The position numbers and the translations under genes were made by a program. A DNA stretch of 64,000 nucleotides from Daphnia pulex (lineage: Eukaryota > Arthropoda > Branchiopoda > Diplostraca > Daphniidae), in NCBI RefSeq assembly GCF_021134715.1, contig NC_060019.1, positions 11,112,001 through 11,176,000 of the forward strand, given 5' to 3'. The notes under the pieces were generated by a model that saw nothing but the letters and a program-made list of their open reading frames with translations, was not told where the DNA came from and ran no database searches. Positions 49,193-59,214 of the stretch are shown one piece after another. Numbering within the stretch: position 1 is the stretch's first letter; each line of letters starts with the position of its first letter.

Positions 49193-50216
49193 ATGGATTC
49201 TTTACCTAAACGTCAGGAAATTATCTGTCTTTTTGATGTAGATGGAACCTTAACTATGCCTAGAAATGTAAGTTACTCACCAATTTAATAACTTAAAAAG
49301 TTTTTAATAGCTAATTTTGTTTTTTTATTACACTAGAAAATTATTCCCACAACAGAAGAGTTTCTGTTGACCAAAGTGAAACCAGTGGCAACTATAGGTC
49401 TGGTGGGTGGATCAGATTTGAAAAAGATTGCCGAGCAAATGGGTGGTGCAGATGGTAAGTTAAATTTGTAATGTATTTCATGGGGTTACTCACTACCAAC
49501 ACACACAATTTGCAGTTATCAACAAGTTTGAGTATGTCTTTGCTGAAAATGGTCTAGTCGCCTACAAAAATGGGCATATGATTGGAAAGATGGTAAACAG
49601 TAATGCTTCCGTAAAACTAATATGACTTCAAATAATCATGTTTTCATTTATTAGAGCATCCAAGAGCATGTTGGAGAAGAAAAGCTACAAAAGTTTATAA
49701 ACTATGCATTGGGTTACATGTCAAAATTGACCCTGCCAGTCAAAAGGGGAACTTTCATTGAATTTCGAGATGGGCTTGTTAATGTTTGCCCAGTAGGAAG
49801 AAGTTGTTCACAAGCTGAAAGGGATCAGTTTGCCGAGTACGATAAAGAACACCGTATTAGAGAAAATTTTGTAAAAGAATTGCAAGACCAATTTCCTGAT
49901 TTGGGTCTAGTTTTCAGCATTGGTACTTCTGTTTAAACATTTTACATTTGTGTGCAAGTCAAACAATTTTTTAATACTGTAATTTATATTTATAGGTGGC
50001 CAAATTAGTTTTGACGTATTTCCGAAAGGTTGGGACAAAACTTTTGCTCTTTCATTCGTTGAAAAAGACGGTTTTAAAGAAATTCATTTCTTTGGCGATA
50101 AAACTGCGCCTGGAGGGAACGATCACGAAATTTATGAAGATCCTCGTACAATCGGTCATAAGGTCACATCTCCAGAAGACACCATTGCGCAGCTGAAAAC
50201 GCTTCTACATTTGTGA
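49193..50216 (+). CDS. PMM2: Phosphomannomutase
   Basis: Five exons: 49193-49267, 49337-49454, 49516-49592, 49655-49922, 49996-50216; phases 0,1,0,1 close to 252 residues, normal for the eukaryotic enzyme. It interconverts mannose-6-phosphate and mannose-1-phosphate in the cytosol, feeding GDP-mannose for N-glycans and GPI anchors. The HAD-type nucleophile motif FDVDGTLT is at 14-21 (D15 nucleophile, D17 acid/base). Family blocks follow: [65 protein letters not shown] and [18 protein letters not shown] (metal and magnesium site). The start was placed at GAAAATGGATTC; ATGs further upstream in the same frame would add residues not found in the family. Confidence 0.97.
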
Positions 50217-50243
50217 TTTTTAAAAAAGTTGTATCTAGCAATT

Positions 50244-50257
50244 TTTATTGCTTTATT
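50244..50257 (-). terminator. Poly(A) signals of endonuclease V
   Basis: Two minus-strand AATAAA motifs (50244-50249 and 50252-50257), about 170 nt beyond the endonuclease V stop and about 30 nt from the phosphomannomutase stop. Confidence 0.6.
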
Positions 50258-50412
50258 AGGTTTTCCTATTGGTTAATTTATAATTTGAAATTTCCAGTGC
50301 AATACTGTACCATCTCATAAAGAAAATGGGTAATATGTGCATTGTGCTATTTAAATTCTTTTTAAATTCTCAAATAACATGTCTAGTTACATTGTTTTGC
50401 TTGGAAAACAGC

Positions 50413-50418
50413 AATAAA
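50413..50418 (+). terminator. Poly(A) signal of phosphomannomutase
   Basis: AATAAA 197 nt after the stop. Cleavage some 10-30 nt downstream would fall inside the endonuclease V coding exon on the opposite strand (stop codon at 50424-50426). Confidence 0.6.
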
Positions 50419-50423
50419 GGAAT

Positions 50424-51457
50424 TCAATGAAAATACATTTTCGGCGGATACTGGTCAACCTTTTTATTTTTACTATCCTCTAGCTTTCTAATTAACTGTC
50501 TAGATCGAATATCGGCCTGTCGCGTTGGTTCAGGAATGCGATATCGGTCAATACATTGCATGACGGCCCAAATTGCCGTCTCAAGTCCAATTCGATGCCC
50601 TATTGAAATGTAAACTGGTCGTTTTGCCTCTTGAGTAGTTTTTAAAGCCTTAATCAATTCGAAGGAAGATTAAAACGATTCAAATCAGTTGTAATTTTAA
50701 AATACACTTCTTACTGCTCCTAAAATTTCGTCGCCATTTCCTTCTGAATTTTTAATTAAAAAATGATCGCCCGGCGCACTGAGTGAATTTATTTGGGAAA
50801 AGTGGTTCTCGTCTCGTAGAATGCTTCCCATTTGATACAGATTTTTCGCCACTCCTATAGTGCAGGTATTTGTGCAGACACCAAAATGAGATGCAAGTCC
50901 TAATCCTCTTGGATGTAAGATTCCATTTCCATCAAACATTAGTACTTGAGGAATCAGTTCTGGATGCTCGGAAGTCAGCTTTGTGTATAAACTCAAGCAA
51001 GGCTCAAATTCCCTGAATGCTAGAAAGCCTAGATTTTTAAAAATAAAAATAATAAAAAAAAAATTATAAGACTATTTGTTCTTAAATAGCAGGGAAAAGT
51101 TAACAAAAGTCACCAGGAATATATGGAGTAGAAAGTTTAACATGCAAGCTGTCCTCATAAACAACCTTTAACTGCTGGGAGACACTACACACAACTAGTG
51201 TGCAAATTGCTATAGAAGAGTCAGCTTTGCAGAATGAAATGTCCATTCCACCAACAAGGTTGAGTTTTCTGAAATGTGGTTAAAATAATAGCATTATACA
51301 ACTTCCAATTTGTACCACACAATCATCTTCATCGAAGATGATGATGTGCCTACCGATCTGCTTGCCACTGTTCAGTATTTGAAATGATGAGTTTACTTTT
51401 CATTGTCAATTGTTTTTGAGACCACAAAGCTGTCACTGACTCAATCTCAGATTCCAT
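50424..51457 (-). CDS. ENDOV: Endonuclease V
   Basis: Four exons on the minus strand: 51354-51457, 51114-51268, 50715-51028, 50424-50648; phases 2,1,0 close to 265 residues. Eukaryotic endonuclease V cleaves RNA (and in bacteria DNA) one base 3' of inosine. Catalytic landmarks are present: VGGMDISF with D44, the wedge segment YIPGFLAFRE at 84-93 (E93), FDGNG with D119, then HPRGLGLASHFGV (H134) and the lysine-bearing GVAKNLY. The last exon carries the conserved PVYISIGHRIGLETA. Downstream gene order is tail to tail with phosphomannomutase; upstream is a short-chain dehydrogenase on the same strand, 410 bp away. Confidence 0.95.
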
Positions 51458-51867
51458 TTTAAATGATTCTCCGAGTAGCTCTTAAAGTACACCATAGACT
51501 ATGTTTATGGAAAAAGTACCGCTCTCTCTGGAACTGTCTTTGGCGTTCGAACGCGGAACATTTACTTCAAATGGATGGGGATGTTACCTCGGTTTCATTG
51601 TTGACACGAAGAATGCCATCTATCAACCAATAAATAGTTAAAATTAGAAATATACAATGCCATAAAAAAATCTATATTTATAATTATGTTATATAAATAT
51701 AAAATGAACACCAAAATGTAGCTCAGTAATTTTGATTCATTATTTATTGGGTCCGTTATCTACAAGACTTACGGAAACAAATTATGTAGATTTGCTGTTT
51801 TCGTGAATTATAAACAAACCACGATTCTAAAAATAATTAAATGACGAGCTTACTGCACGGTTGATTT
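51458..51867. other. Intergenic between endonuclease V and SDR genes
   Basis: AT-rich. A minus-strand AATAAA at 51743-51748, 120 nt past the SDR stop codon, is its likely poly(A) signal. No gene. Confidence 0.55.
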
Positions 51868-52973
51868 TTACCAAGGGATCTCTTCACCATTTTGATTAAA
51901 GAAAAGTCCTGATTTGTCAAAAGTGAGCTCTTTTAAAGTAGAAATCAAGCTCTCTATGCTTTCTTGTGATGACAAAGGTGCATTTGGTCCACCCATATCT
52001 GTTCTTACCCAACCTTGGTTACAGACATTTTCATAGCGTGAATAGCATGGTGAATAGACAGAAATTTTTGAAAAAAAAACACAATGAATAAATAATAATA
52101 AATGTGAAGTTGTGATAACACTCATACCTGGATGAATGCTTATAACAGTAATGTTAAATGGATTCAAATCACTGCTTAAGGATCTGGTCACCATATTAAG
52201 AGCTGCCTAAAATATTTAAAGCTTGGATAAAATCATATGTTGAAATCAGAAAATAAATTTTACCTTGCTACATCTGTAAGGATAAAGACCACCAGAACGA
52301 TCTCCCATGTTATTGCTGATACTCCCTAGCACAGAGCTTATGTTCACAATAGCTGCATTTTTAATGCAGAAATCACTATCCTCATCAACATCAGAGGAAG
52401 CACCTGCTTTCAACAAAGGTAACAGTGCTTTAGTCAACATCAGTGGTGATGTTGTATTGACAGCAAAAGTTTCAGCCATTGCTTCTGCAGTCACAAAATT
52501 TATGCGGGTTGATCTTGGAGATATTCCAGCGTTATTGATCAACAAGTTTAACCCTTGTTCTCCTACAATTGAAGATACTTCTTCTGCAACATCACCAAAG
52601 GTCTCATGGTTTAACACATCTGCAAAGATTGCCACCAAATGTATGTTTGTTGGATTTCAGGTCTGCAACAAAATTTATTTTATGAATTTAAATTTAATGG
52701 CATGCTATGTTACCAACTGGAAGAATTTTTATATGACTGTGTTCTTCTGCTAATTCTCGGAGTTCCTGTAAATCAAATTGAATATGAAAGTTTACCGAAG
52801 AAATTGATAGATAATGAAATTAGTGTAGGCCAAAGGTTATTTTTTTATACCGAAGCAGTTTCCGGATTTCTACATGTTGCAATCAAAGTTTCTGTAAAGG
52901 GGTGAATTTGCTTCACCATTTCTAAACCTAACCCACGACTACACCCAGTTAAAAATATAGTCCGAGCCAACAT
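51868..52973 (-). CDS. Short-chain dehydrogenase/reductase, C-factor/sniffer-like
   Basis: Five exons: 52851-52973, 52714-52765, 52264-52619, 52128-52206, 51868-52013; phases 0,1,0,1 close to 251 residues, typical for a classical SDR. NAD(P)-binding TGCSRGLG is at 9-16, NNAG at 87-90, the serine-bearing VNISSVLGS about 150-158, and the catalytic YxxxK as YRCSK at 173-177, followed by AALNMVTRSLSSDL and HPGWVRTDMGG. The arrangement is that of the sniffer / C-factor carbonyl reductases; the substrate is not predictable. Exon 3 must start at 52619 (GTG TTA AAC after D59): an apparent acceptor 43 bp upstream (TTGCAG|ACCTG) would shift the frame into a stop. Confidence 0.95.
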
Positions 52974-53447
52974 TTTTACAGTAACAAATTTTTACAAAAA
53001 CCTAAAAACAACAGACTTAACAGAGTTGGTCTTTCGCCTATGACTGCTATGACAGGTTGTTAATTGTTATTTCGTCTGCATATTCCCCAAAGTTTTCAAG
53101 AGAAATGCCAGAAAGTTTGAAATTAATCATAGAATTTATTTGACTACAAATGAATAAAAAATTACATATACATTTTTAAATTAATCAACTAGTTCATAAA
53201 TGAAAATGTTTTTGGAATTTCATGAGAATTATTTGTACAAGTATCCACATTGACAACGCGACATAAAAATTGGCCACACGTCGCCTCTTCTGATTGGGTG
53301 TGTCAAATTGACACGTATAGTTGCACGTATAGTTGCTGTGACCGGCATTTGAAGTCCAAGTCTGTTGCTGATCGGTCTACCGATTGAAGAGCGTTGTAGC
53401 TTTAATAGTACTCTTTTTATAAATCGTACTGGTTTGTATTTGCCAGA
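52974..53447. other. Bidirectional promoter region, SDR and ERp57
   Basis: The 474 bp between two divergent start codons. Contains an ERSE-like element (53279-53297) and two CCAAT boxes on the minus strand (53268-53272 region and 53293-53297). TCGGTCTACCGA near 53372 is a short palindrome. No coding sequence. Confidence 0.6.
53279..53297 (-). promoter_or_regulatory. ERSE-like element upstream of ERp57
   Basis: On the minus strand: CCAAT, nine bases (CAGAAGAGG), then CGACG. The endoplasmic reticulum stress element is CCAAT-N9-CCACG, so spacing is exact with one mismatch in the right half. It continues into GACGTG, an ACGTG bZIP core as recognised by XBP1/ATF6. It lies about 150 bp before the ATG of an ER chaperone gene. 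Confidence 0.5.
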
Positions 53448-55179
53448 ATGCGAGTCATTTCAACTATTTTAGTATCTTGCCTTTTGGTCTTATCTGCCAA
53501 CGCAGACTCTGTTGTAGACCTTGTTGATGATGACTTCGATTCAAAACTCGCAACTTTTGATACCGCTTTGGTCATGTTTTACGCCCCTTGGTAAGTTGAT
53601 TAATTTGTATTGTGTCATACATCAACCAAATTAAATGTAAAACTGAATGTGTTGTTTCCAGGTGTGGCCATTGTAAGCGTCTGAAGCCAGAGTTTGAAAA
53701 AGCTGCTTCTATGCTCAAGAGCAACGATCCTCCCATTACCCTTGCAAAGGTTGACTGCACAGAAGGTGGCAAGAGCACTTGTAACAGGTTTAGTGTACAA
53801 GGTTATCCCACTATTAAGATCTTCAAAAATGGTGAGGTATCCAGTGACTACAATGGTCCTAGAGAGTCAGCTGGCATTGCCAAGTTCATGAGAGCCCAGG
53901 TTGGCCCATCTGCTAAGGAATTATTGAATGTCAAAGCTGCTGAAGAGTTTTTGGCAAAAGAAGATGTATCAGTTGTTGGTTTCTTTGCTGATGAGAGCAG
54001 TGGACTAAAGACTGTGTTTATGAAGCTGGCTGACAAACTCAGAGAATCTGTCCGATTTGCTGTATCTAGCAACAAGGATGTCGTTGAAAAATATGGTTAC
54101 TCAGACAATATTGTTCTCTTCCGACCAAAGCATTTGCATAACAAGTTTGAGCCTAACTTCATTGTCTATGAGGGAGCTGCCACTAAAGAAGCCATCAACA
54201 CATTTGTGGAGAAGAACTTGTAAGTCTGTCTTATGATTTAGTCAGATGTATTTGAGTAATTTTTACTATTCTTTCAATTTTTTTAGTTTCGGTCTGGTTG
54301 GTCACCGCAGCGTGGATAATGCAGCCCAGTTTAAGGATCCTATTGTTATTGCTTATTTCGGAGTTGACTATGTCAAAAACCCAAAGGGAACAAACTATTG
54401 GCGCAATCGTATCCTGAAGGTTGCTCAGTCCTTCACCGATTCTTTCACTTTTGCCATCAGCAACAAAGATGACTTCCAACAAGAGTTGAACGAATTCGGT
54501 TTGGAGTATATCAACGACGACAAACCCCGTGTTGCTGTTCGTGATGCTTCCGGCAGAAAGTTCACCATGAAAGACGCATTCTCGTAAGATATTATTTAGA
54601 TTAATAACGATTTCGGGAAATTATTAATTTTATTATGGATGATAGGATCGAATCCTTCCAGACATTTTTGAACGACGTTAAAGAAGGGAAATTGGAGCCT
54701 TACATGAAATCCGAAGCTATTCCAGACAACAGCACTCCATTGAAGACTGCTGTTGCTAAGAACTTCAATGAAGTAGTTGTTGAAAATGGAAAAGACACCT
54801 TGATCGAATTCTACGCCCCCTGGTGCGGTCACTGCAAGAAACTAGGCCCCGTTTTCGAAGAGGTCGCTAATGCGCTGAAAGACGAAGATGTGGCAATTGT
54901 CAAGATGGACGCAACTGCCAATGACGTGCCCAGCAAATTTGAAGTTCGAGGCTTCCCTACTCTCTACTGGTTGGCCAAGGATGACAAGGACAATCATGTT
55001 CGATACGAGGTAAATGCTGCGTAATGCGTATTTTTATCAATTGTGTCCTAACAAACAAATTTGTGTTTCAGGGTGGTCGCGAAAAGGATGATTTCATCAA
55101 ATACATCGCTAAACATGCCACCAAAGAATTGAGGGGATGGGATCGTTCTGGAGCACCTAAGGATTTGAAGGAGTTGTAA
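53448..55179 (+). CDS. PDIA3: Protein disulfide isomerase A3 (ERp57/ERp60)
   Basis: Five exons: 53448-53590, 53662-54219, 54287-54583, 54646-55009, 55072-55179; phases 2,2,2,0 close to 489 residues. It is an ER-lumen oxidoreductase that, with calnexin/calreticulin, forms disulfides in glycoproteins. The signal peptide MRVISTILVSCLLVLSANA is followed by the a, b, b', a' thioredoxin folds. Active sites CGHC are at 49-52 and 393-396, each in FYAPWCGHCK, and cis-proline strands are GYPTIKIF and GFPTLYWL. The b' domain is of the ERp57 type (DDKPRVAVRDASGRKF). The protein ends APKDLKEL: the last four residues, LKEL, are not a standard KDEL/QEDL retrieval signal. The first CGHC is split by intron 1 inside the tryptophan codon. 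Confidence 0.97.
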
Positions 55180-55287
55180 TAATCGCGAGTTTCTTCGAGT
55201 CCACGTTTTCTCTAATCTCGTCCCAGCCGTGTTCGACTAGTGTTGGGACAAATTTCATTATTCCCAGTTTCTATAAAAAAAAAAATT

Positions 55288-55293
55288 AATAAA
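55288..55293 (+). terminator. Poly(A) signal of ERp57
   Basis: AATAAA 109 nt after the stop codon, right after an A-rich run. Confidence 0.7.
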
Positions 55294-55299
55294 ATCTGT

Positions 55300-55827
55300 T
55301 GAAACAAACACGCATCTGTGTGTGAACTTGGCTAACTTTGCTGGTACGAGTAAATGAACGTATTATTGCAGCAGTTGTAGGTTTTGTTAACCTGCGATGG
55401 GAATGTGGAATCTAATAAATCAAATTTGTGATAATCTGTTTAAATTAATTTCATTTTTTTGTATTGTGTATTGAGTAAAGGTAAACGTAGTCTGTGGACT
55501 CTACAGTGATAGAAGTTGATTTGAGTGTTAAAAAAGTCAAAAAGTCGAGGATACAAAATACTGAAATAGGGGTCTGTAAAATTTGCGGCGAATCTCTTAA
55601 ATCCACATTGTCTTCCACCCATAAAATGAATTAGGAAATAGGTGGTCTATGAAGTTGATTTTCTTTAAATATTCATTATAAATATATTGCGTGCCCATTT
55701 TAGATGACTAAGATTAATCAATATAAAAGTACAAAGCTTGGGACGTTTCTCTACCAGGTGGCGGTGATGGTGTATCGGCATAGCAGTAGACGATAGTAAG
55801 GTACAAGTAGCAAACGCGGTTTGTCAA
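55300..55827. other. Intergenic before TPR gene
   Basis: AT-rich, no gene. The minus-strand open frame at 55440-55622 has no domain. The 5' leader of the TPR gene probably starts in 55740-55827. Confidence 0.55.
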
Positions 55828-56903
55828 ATGGTAAGTCAGGAAACTGTCAACAACTTTTCGTTCATTAAATACAAGCTACTTATTTTTTAAATTATTCTTA
55901 GAACGTAGATGAACTAAGAGAAAAAGGAAATGCCTGTGTTAAAGAAGGCAAACATGAGGAGGCTGTTTTGCATTATTCCGCAGCGATCCAGTCCGATCCC
56001 AATAACCATGCGCTTCACAGTAACATCAACAATTTTAGTTGCTATTACAGAACGTTAATTAATTGAAATTGTTACAGGCAATCGTTCGCTTGCGTTCCTG
56101 AAAATACAACAGTATTTTTTGGCTTACAAAGATGCTATTCGGACCATAGACTTGAAGCCTGAATGGGCTAAAGGTATTGGAAAAGACCAATGTTGGAAGT
56201 GTTCTAAAATTTCATGCATACATGTTTCTTTGGTCAGGTTACTTTCGTAAAGCTGAAGTGGAAATGGCTACATTTCATTTTGAAAAAGCTTTGACATCAT
56301 ATTCAATGGCATTCCACCTTCAAAAAGATGACCGATCTCTCATTGACTCAATGAGAAAAGCAGGCAGGGAATTGAAAAAGGATCAGAGGGCTGAAAAACA
56401 AATTCCCTGGGTTGGAGCTGGAATTGGGATCATAGTTGGAGTTGTAATTGTTCTTGCAGACTACTTGATTGTAGACAAACCTGTTTTGGTGGTAATGAAT
56501 ATTTATTTATTATTTTTTTTTTAAATTTAGATTGCCATGTTAACTATTTTTCATCATTTCATTAGCATCCTATTCTCAAAGTGCTGATGACCATTGCCAT
56601 TTCTTTTATTGGATTTGGATTCTGTAAATTATACAGATATTATGTTAAAAACCAAAGAGATTCTCTACTGCAACCTCCGTTTGATCTCTCCGGCGGTATA
56701 TACCTTTAAGAATCTATTCATATTCAAACGAATTTGCCTCATTAATCTTGTCGTCTTTCTTTTTTTCAGAAAACGATAGTCTTGATAATAATAGTCATGA
56801 GGAACCTAGCGATGGCGGTGCCACAAGGTTACCTGAAACGACCCAGAAGAAATTCACAAAAGCCCAAGCAAGACACCGGTACCGGAAGGGAAAAGCAAAC
56901 TAA
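55828..56903 (+). CDS. TPR protein with C-terminal membrane segments
   Basis: Six exons: 55828-55830, 55902-56019, 56078-56173, 56238-56491, 56566-56695, 56770-56903; phases 0,1,1,0,1 close to 244 residues. The first coding exon is just the ATG. Residues 2-110 are TPR helices (LREKGNACVKEGKHEEAVLH, NRSLAFLKIQQYFLAYKDA, GYFRKAEVEMATFHFEKAL), the pattern of Hsp70/Hsp90 co-chaperone TPRs with the N-terminal G-N and R-K contacts. A hydrophobic stretch WVGAGIGIIVGVVIVLADYL (about 141-160) and a second, VLMTIAISFIGFGFCKLY (about 163-185), follow, then a polar basic tail (KKFTKAQARHRYRKGKAN). It is probably a membrane-anchored chaperone adaptor; no orthologue name is claimed. Confidence 0.87.
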
Positions 56904-57434
56904 ACTCGAGTTTCTATTCAAATTATACTGCCCATTGATTTCTGTTTTCCTTATACAAATATTTCACTCATTTACTATTCCAAATTACTAACCAAATTAC
57001 TAACCATCATGCTTCATCCATCAATCTTTCAAAAGATCAAGTTCATGAGATAGATGGCAGCGCAATCCTGTTCTAGCAGACAGTACATTTGTAAATACAA
57101 GGGAAGTTCAATGACATAATGCGTGTGATGCTGTCTGTCTTGTCTCGGGTTTGTTTATCTCAAACTTTTATGATACACCACGTCCTCAAACGATTAGTGT
57201 GGGGCCCTAGCTACTCTTCATAATTTCGCTATGTTTGCCCGATCGACTTGTTAGCCTCTAGTCTGTAGTTTTTTTAAAAGCGTGTCAGTAGCAATTCAGA
57301 GATCCAGTGAACAGTTTGTTTTCGAGGTAACGCTTCAATTTACAAAATAAATAAATAAAACAATGACATCTATAAAGTTTATCTTTATTAATTCAACTTT
57401 GTTCATTCAGCTTCCTTAAAGTAATATTGGTATC
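56904..57434. other. Intergenic with SLC46 leader exon
   Basis: Contains the probable 5' untranslated exon of the transporter: an initiator-like GTCAGTAGC near 57285 and exon end at 57326 (TTCGAG|GTAACG), with the acceptor TTCATTCAG at 57402-57410 and the coding exon starting at 57411. The rest is non-coding. Confidence 0.55.
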
Positions 57435-59214
57435 ATGGAACGCTCAGTGTCAGATGCCTCCTCCACTGACCTGGTGACATCAACAGATTCATTTACTCCA
57501 GCAGCTCCGGCAGCTAACAGATTAGACAAATTTAAAAATGTTCTAGCTATTGTGACAGTTGAACCTGTATTATTCTTGTATATGCTAGCAACATTTATGC
57601 AGTATTCAGTATTTCAAGATTTAGTGTATCAGAAGACTTGTCAGAGCAATTTCAATTCTTCAGTGTGCCAAAACCTCAACAACAACAGCTATGCACTCGA
57701 TGTCGTTCAAGAACAAGCTTCTCATTGGATTCTTGGCTCTACAGCAGCCCTAACTATCCCCTCAATAATTGTTGCTAATTATCTTGGATCGTGAGTTATC
57801 TAAATATCTTCAGATTTTCTTCTACTGACTAACATATTATTTGTGTTGCAGGTATTCTGACTTGTATGATCGAAAGTGGCCACTTCTCTTTCCTGCATGT
57901 GGCATGGTTCTTGCAAGCATTGTCTACATTCTCATGTCCTTGTATGATTCCATTCCAGTTTCTATGATTGTTCTGGCTAGTTTTCTTTCTGGAATATTTG
58001 GAGGTTTTGTTAGTTGTATCATGAGTGTCATGAGCTACATTTCGGCTGTTACGAGCGAAGAGAGCCGCTCATTGCGAGTAGCCATGTTGGAGGCTATGAC
58101 TTTCTGTGGCGGGACCGTGGGGCCCTTTATCGGTGGTGCCTTACTAGGAGCAACTCAAAGCCATGCTGCTGTCTTCCTTGTGATTATGGCCTTTTATGTC
58201 CTAGTTATCCTTTACGTAATCTTCTTGGTGCCGTCGGTTAAGGATGATCGATCCGCCGACGAGCAATTAATCCTGACCTCCGAAAATTACTGTCGAAAAC
58301 TCTTTAGTTGCCATCACTTTCAATCAAGTTTGCAAACCTGTTTCAAGCCTCGTCCCAATAATCGACGCCGGAACCTTCTTCTTCTCATAGCTTGCGCGCT
58401 TATAACTATGACCGTTACAGCAGGTAATATATTTGAATTCTTCGCCGATCACAAAATAAAAAAAAAACATTTAACGACGCTATGATTGATTGCTAGGTGA
58501 AATGGACGTAGCTTATCTTTTCACAAAGGATGACCCACTTAACTGGAGTTATGAAACCTACAGTTACTATTTCGGGTTGAAATTCGGAGTTGGCGCGCTT
58601 TCGCTAATCGCCTTATCCCCAGTGGTCCGCCGATTAAATCTACAGGAGGCCATCACCTGCTGCATCGGTCTTGTCTCTAAAGCCGCTGGATTGGTCCTGC
58701 ACGGCTTTGCAACAACCAACGCGATGATGTTTTGCGTCCCATTTCTTTCAATGTTCAACACTTTTTGCCTACCATCCATTCGCTCACTTTTGTCTAAACA
58801 GGTCGATCCCAATGAATTAGGTCTGTAGAATTTCTTTTAAGATACATTTATTCTGATTCTAACTCTTTATTTTTCATTTGATAGGAAAGCTGTTTGCATT
58901 TGTTGCTTCCATTGAAAATATTTGCACGTTGCTTGGCTCGATCGTGTTCAATATCCTTTACCCGCTGACACGATCTATATTCCGTGGGTTCACCTTCGAG
59001 TTGGCCGCCATTATGCTGATCATCCCACTAGTCATAATGAGGTAATCTGATTCCGAGTCGTCAACTTTCTCTTCCGTCCGCTCTATATAGATCTTTTTTC
59101 TCCTTTTTTATTTCTAATTTCTATGTGGTCATCAGCTACTTGAGTTACCAAATGAAGAGGGAGCTTTATTACGTTTCTACTGCGGCAGCCCGTCGATCTG
59201 ACACTTCAGCGTGA
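57435..59214 (+). CDS. SLC46-type MFS transporter
   Basis: Five coding exons: 57435-57790, 57852-58423, 58497-58820, 58885-59041, 59136-59214; phases 2,1,1,2 close to 495 residues with about 12 hydrophobic segments. N-terminal features fit the proton-coupled folate transporter-like family: ITVEP-type helix 1 (IVTVEPVLFLYMLATFMQYS), a long extracellular loop with cysteines and N-glycan sites (SNFNSSVCQNLNNNS), then NYLGSYSDLYDRKWPLLFP, the MFS loop 2-3 signature with D-R-K. VGPFIGGALLG is the helix 5 motif. The central cytoplasmic loop is basic (FKPRPNNRRRN). SLC46 members carry folates, bacterial peptides or other anions; the substrate here is unknown. Confidence 0.9.
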
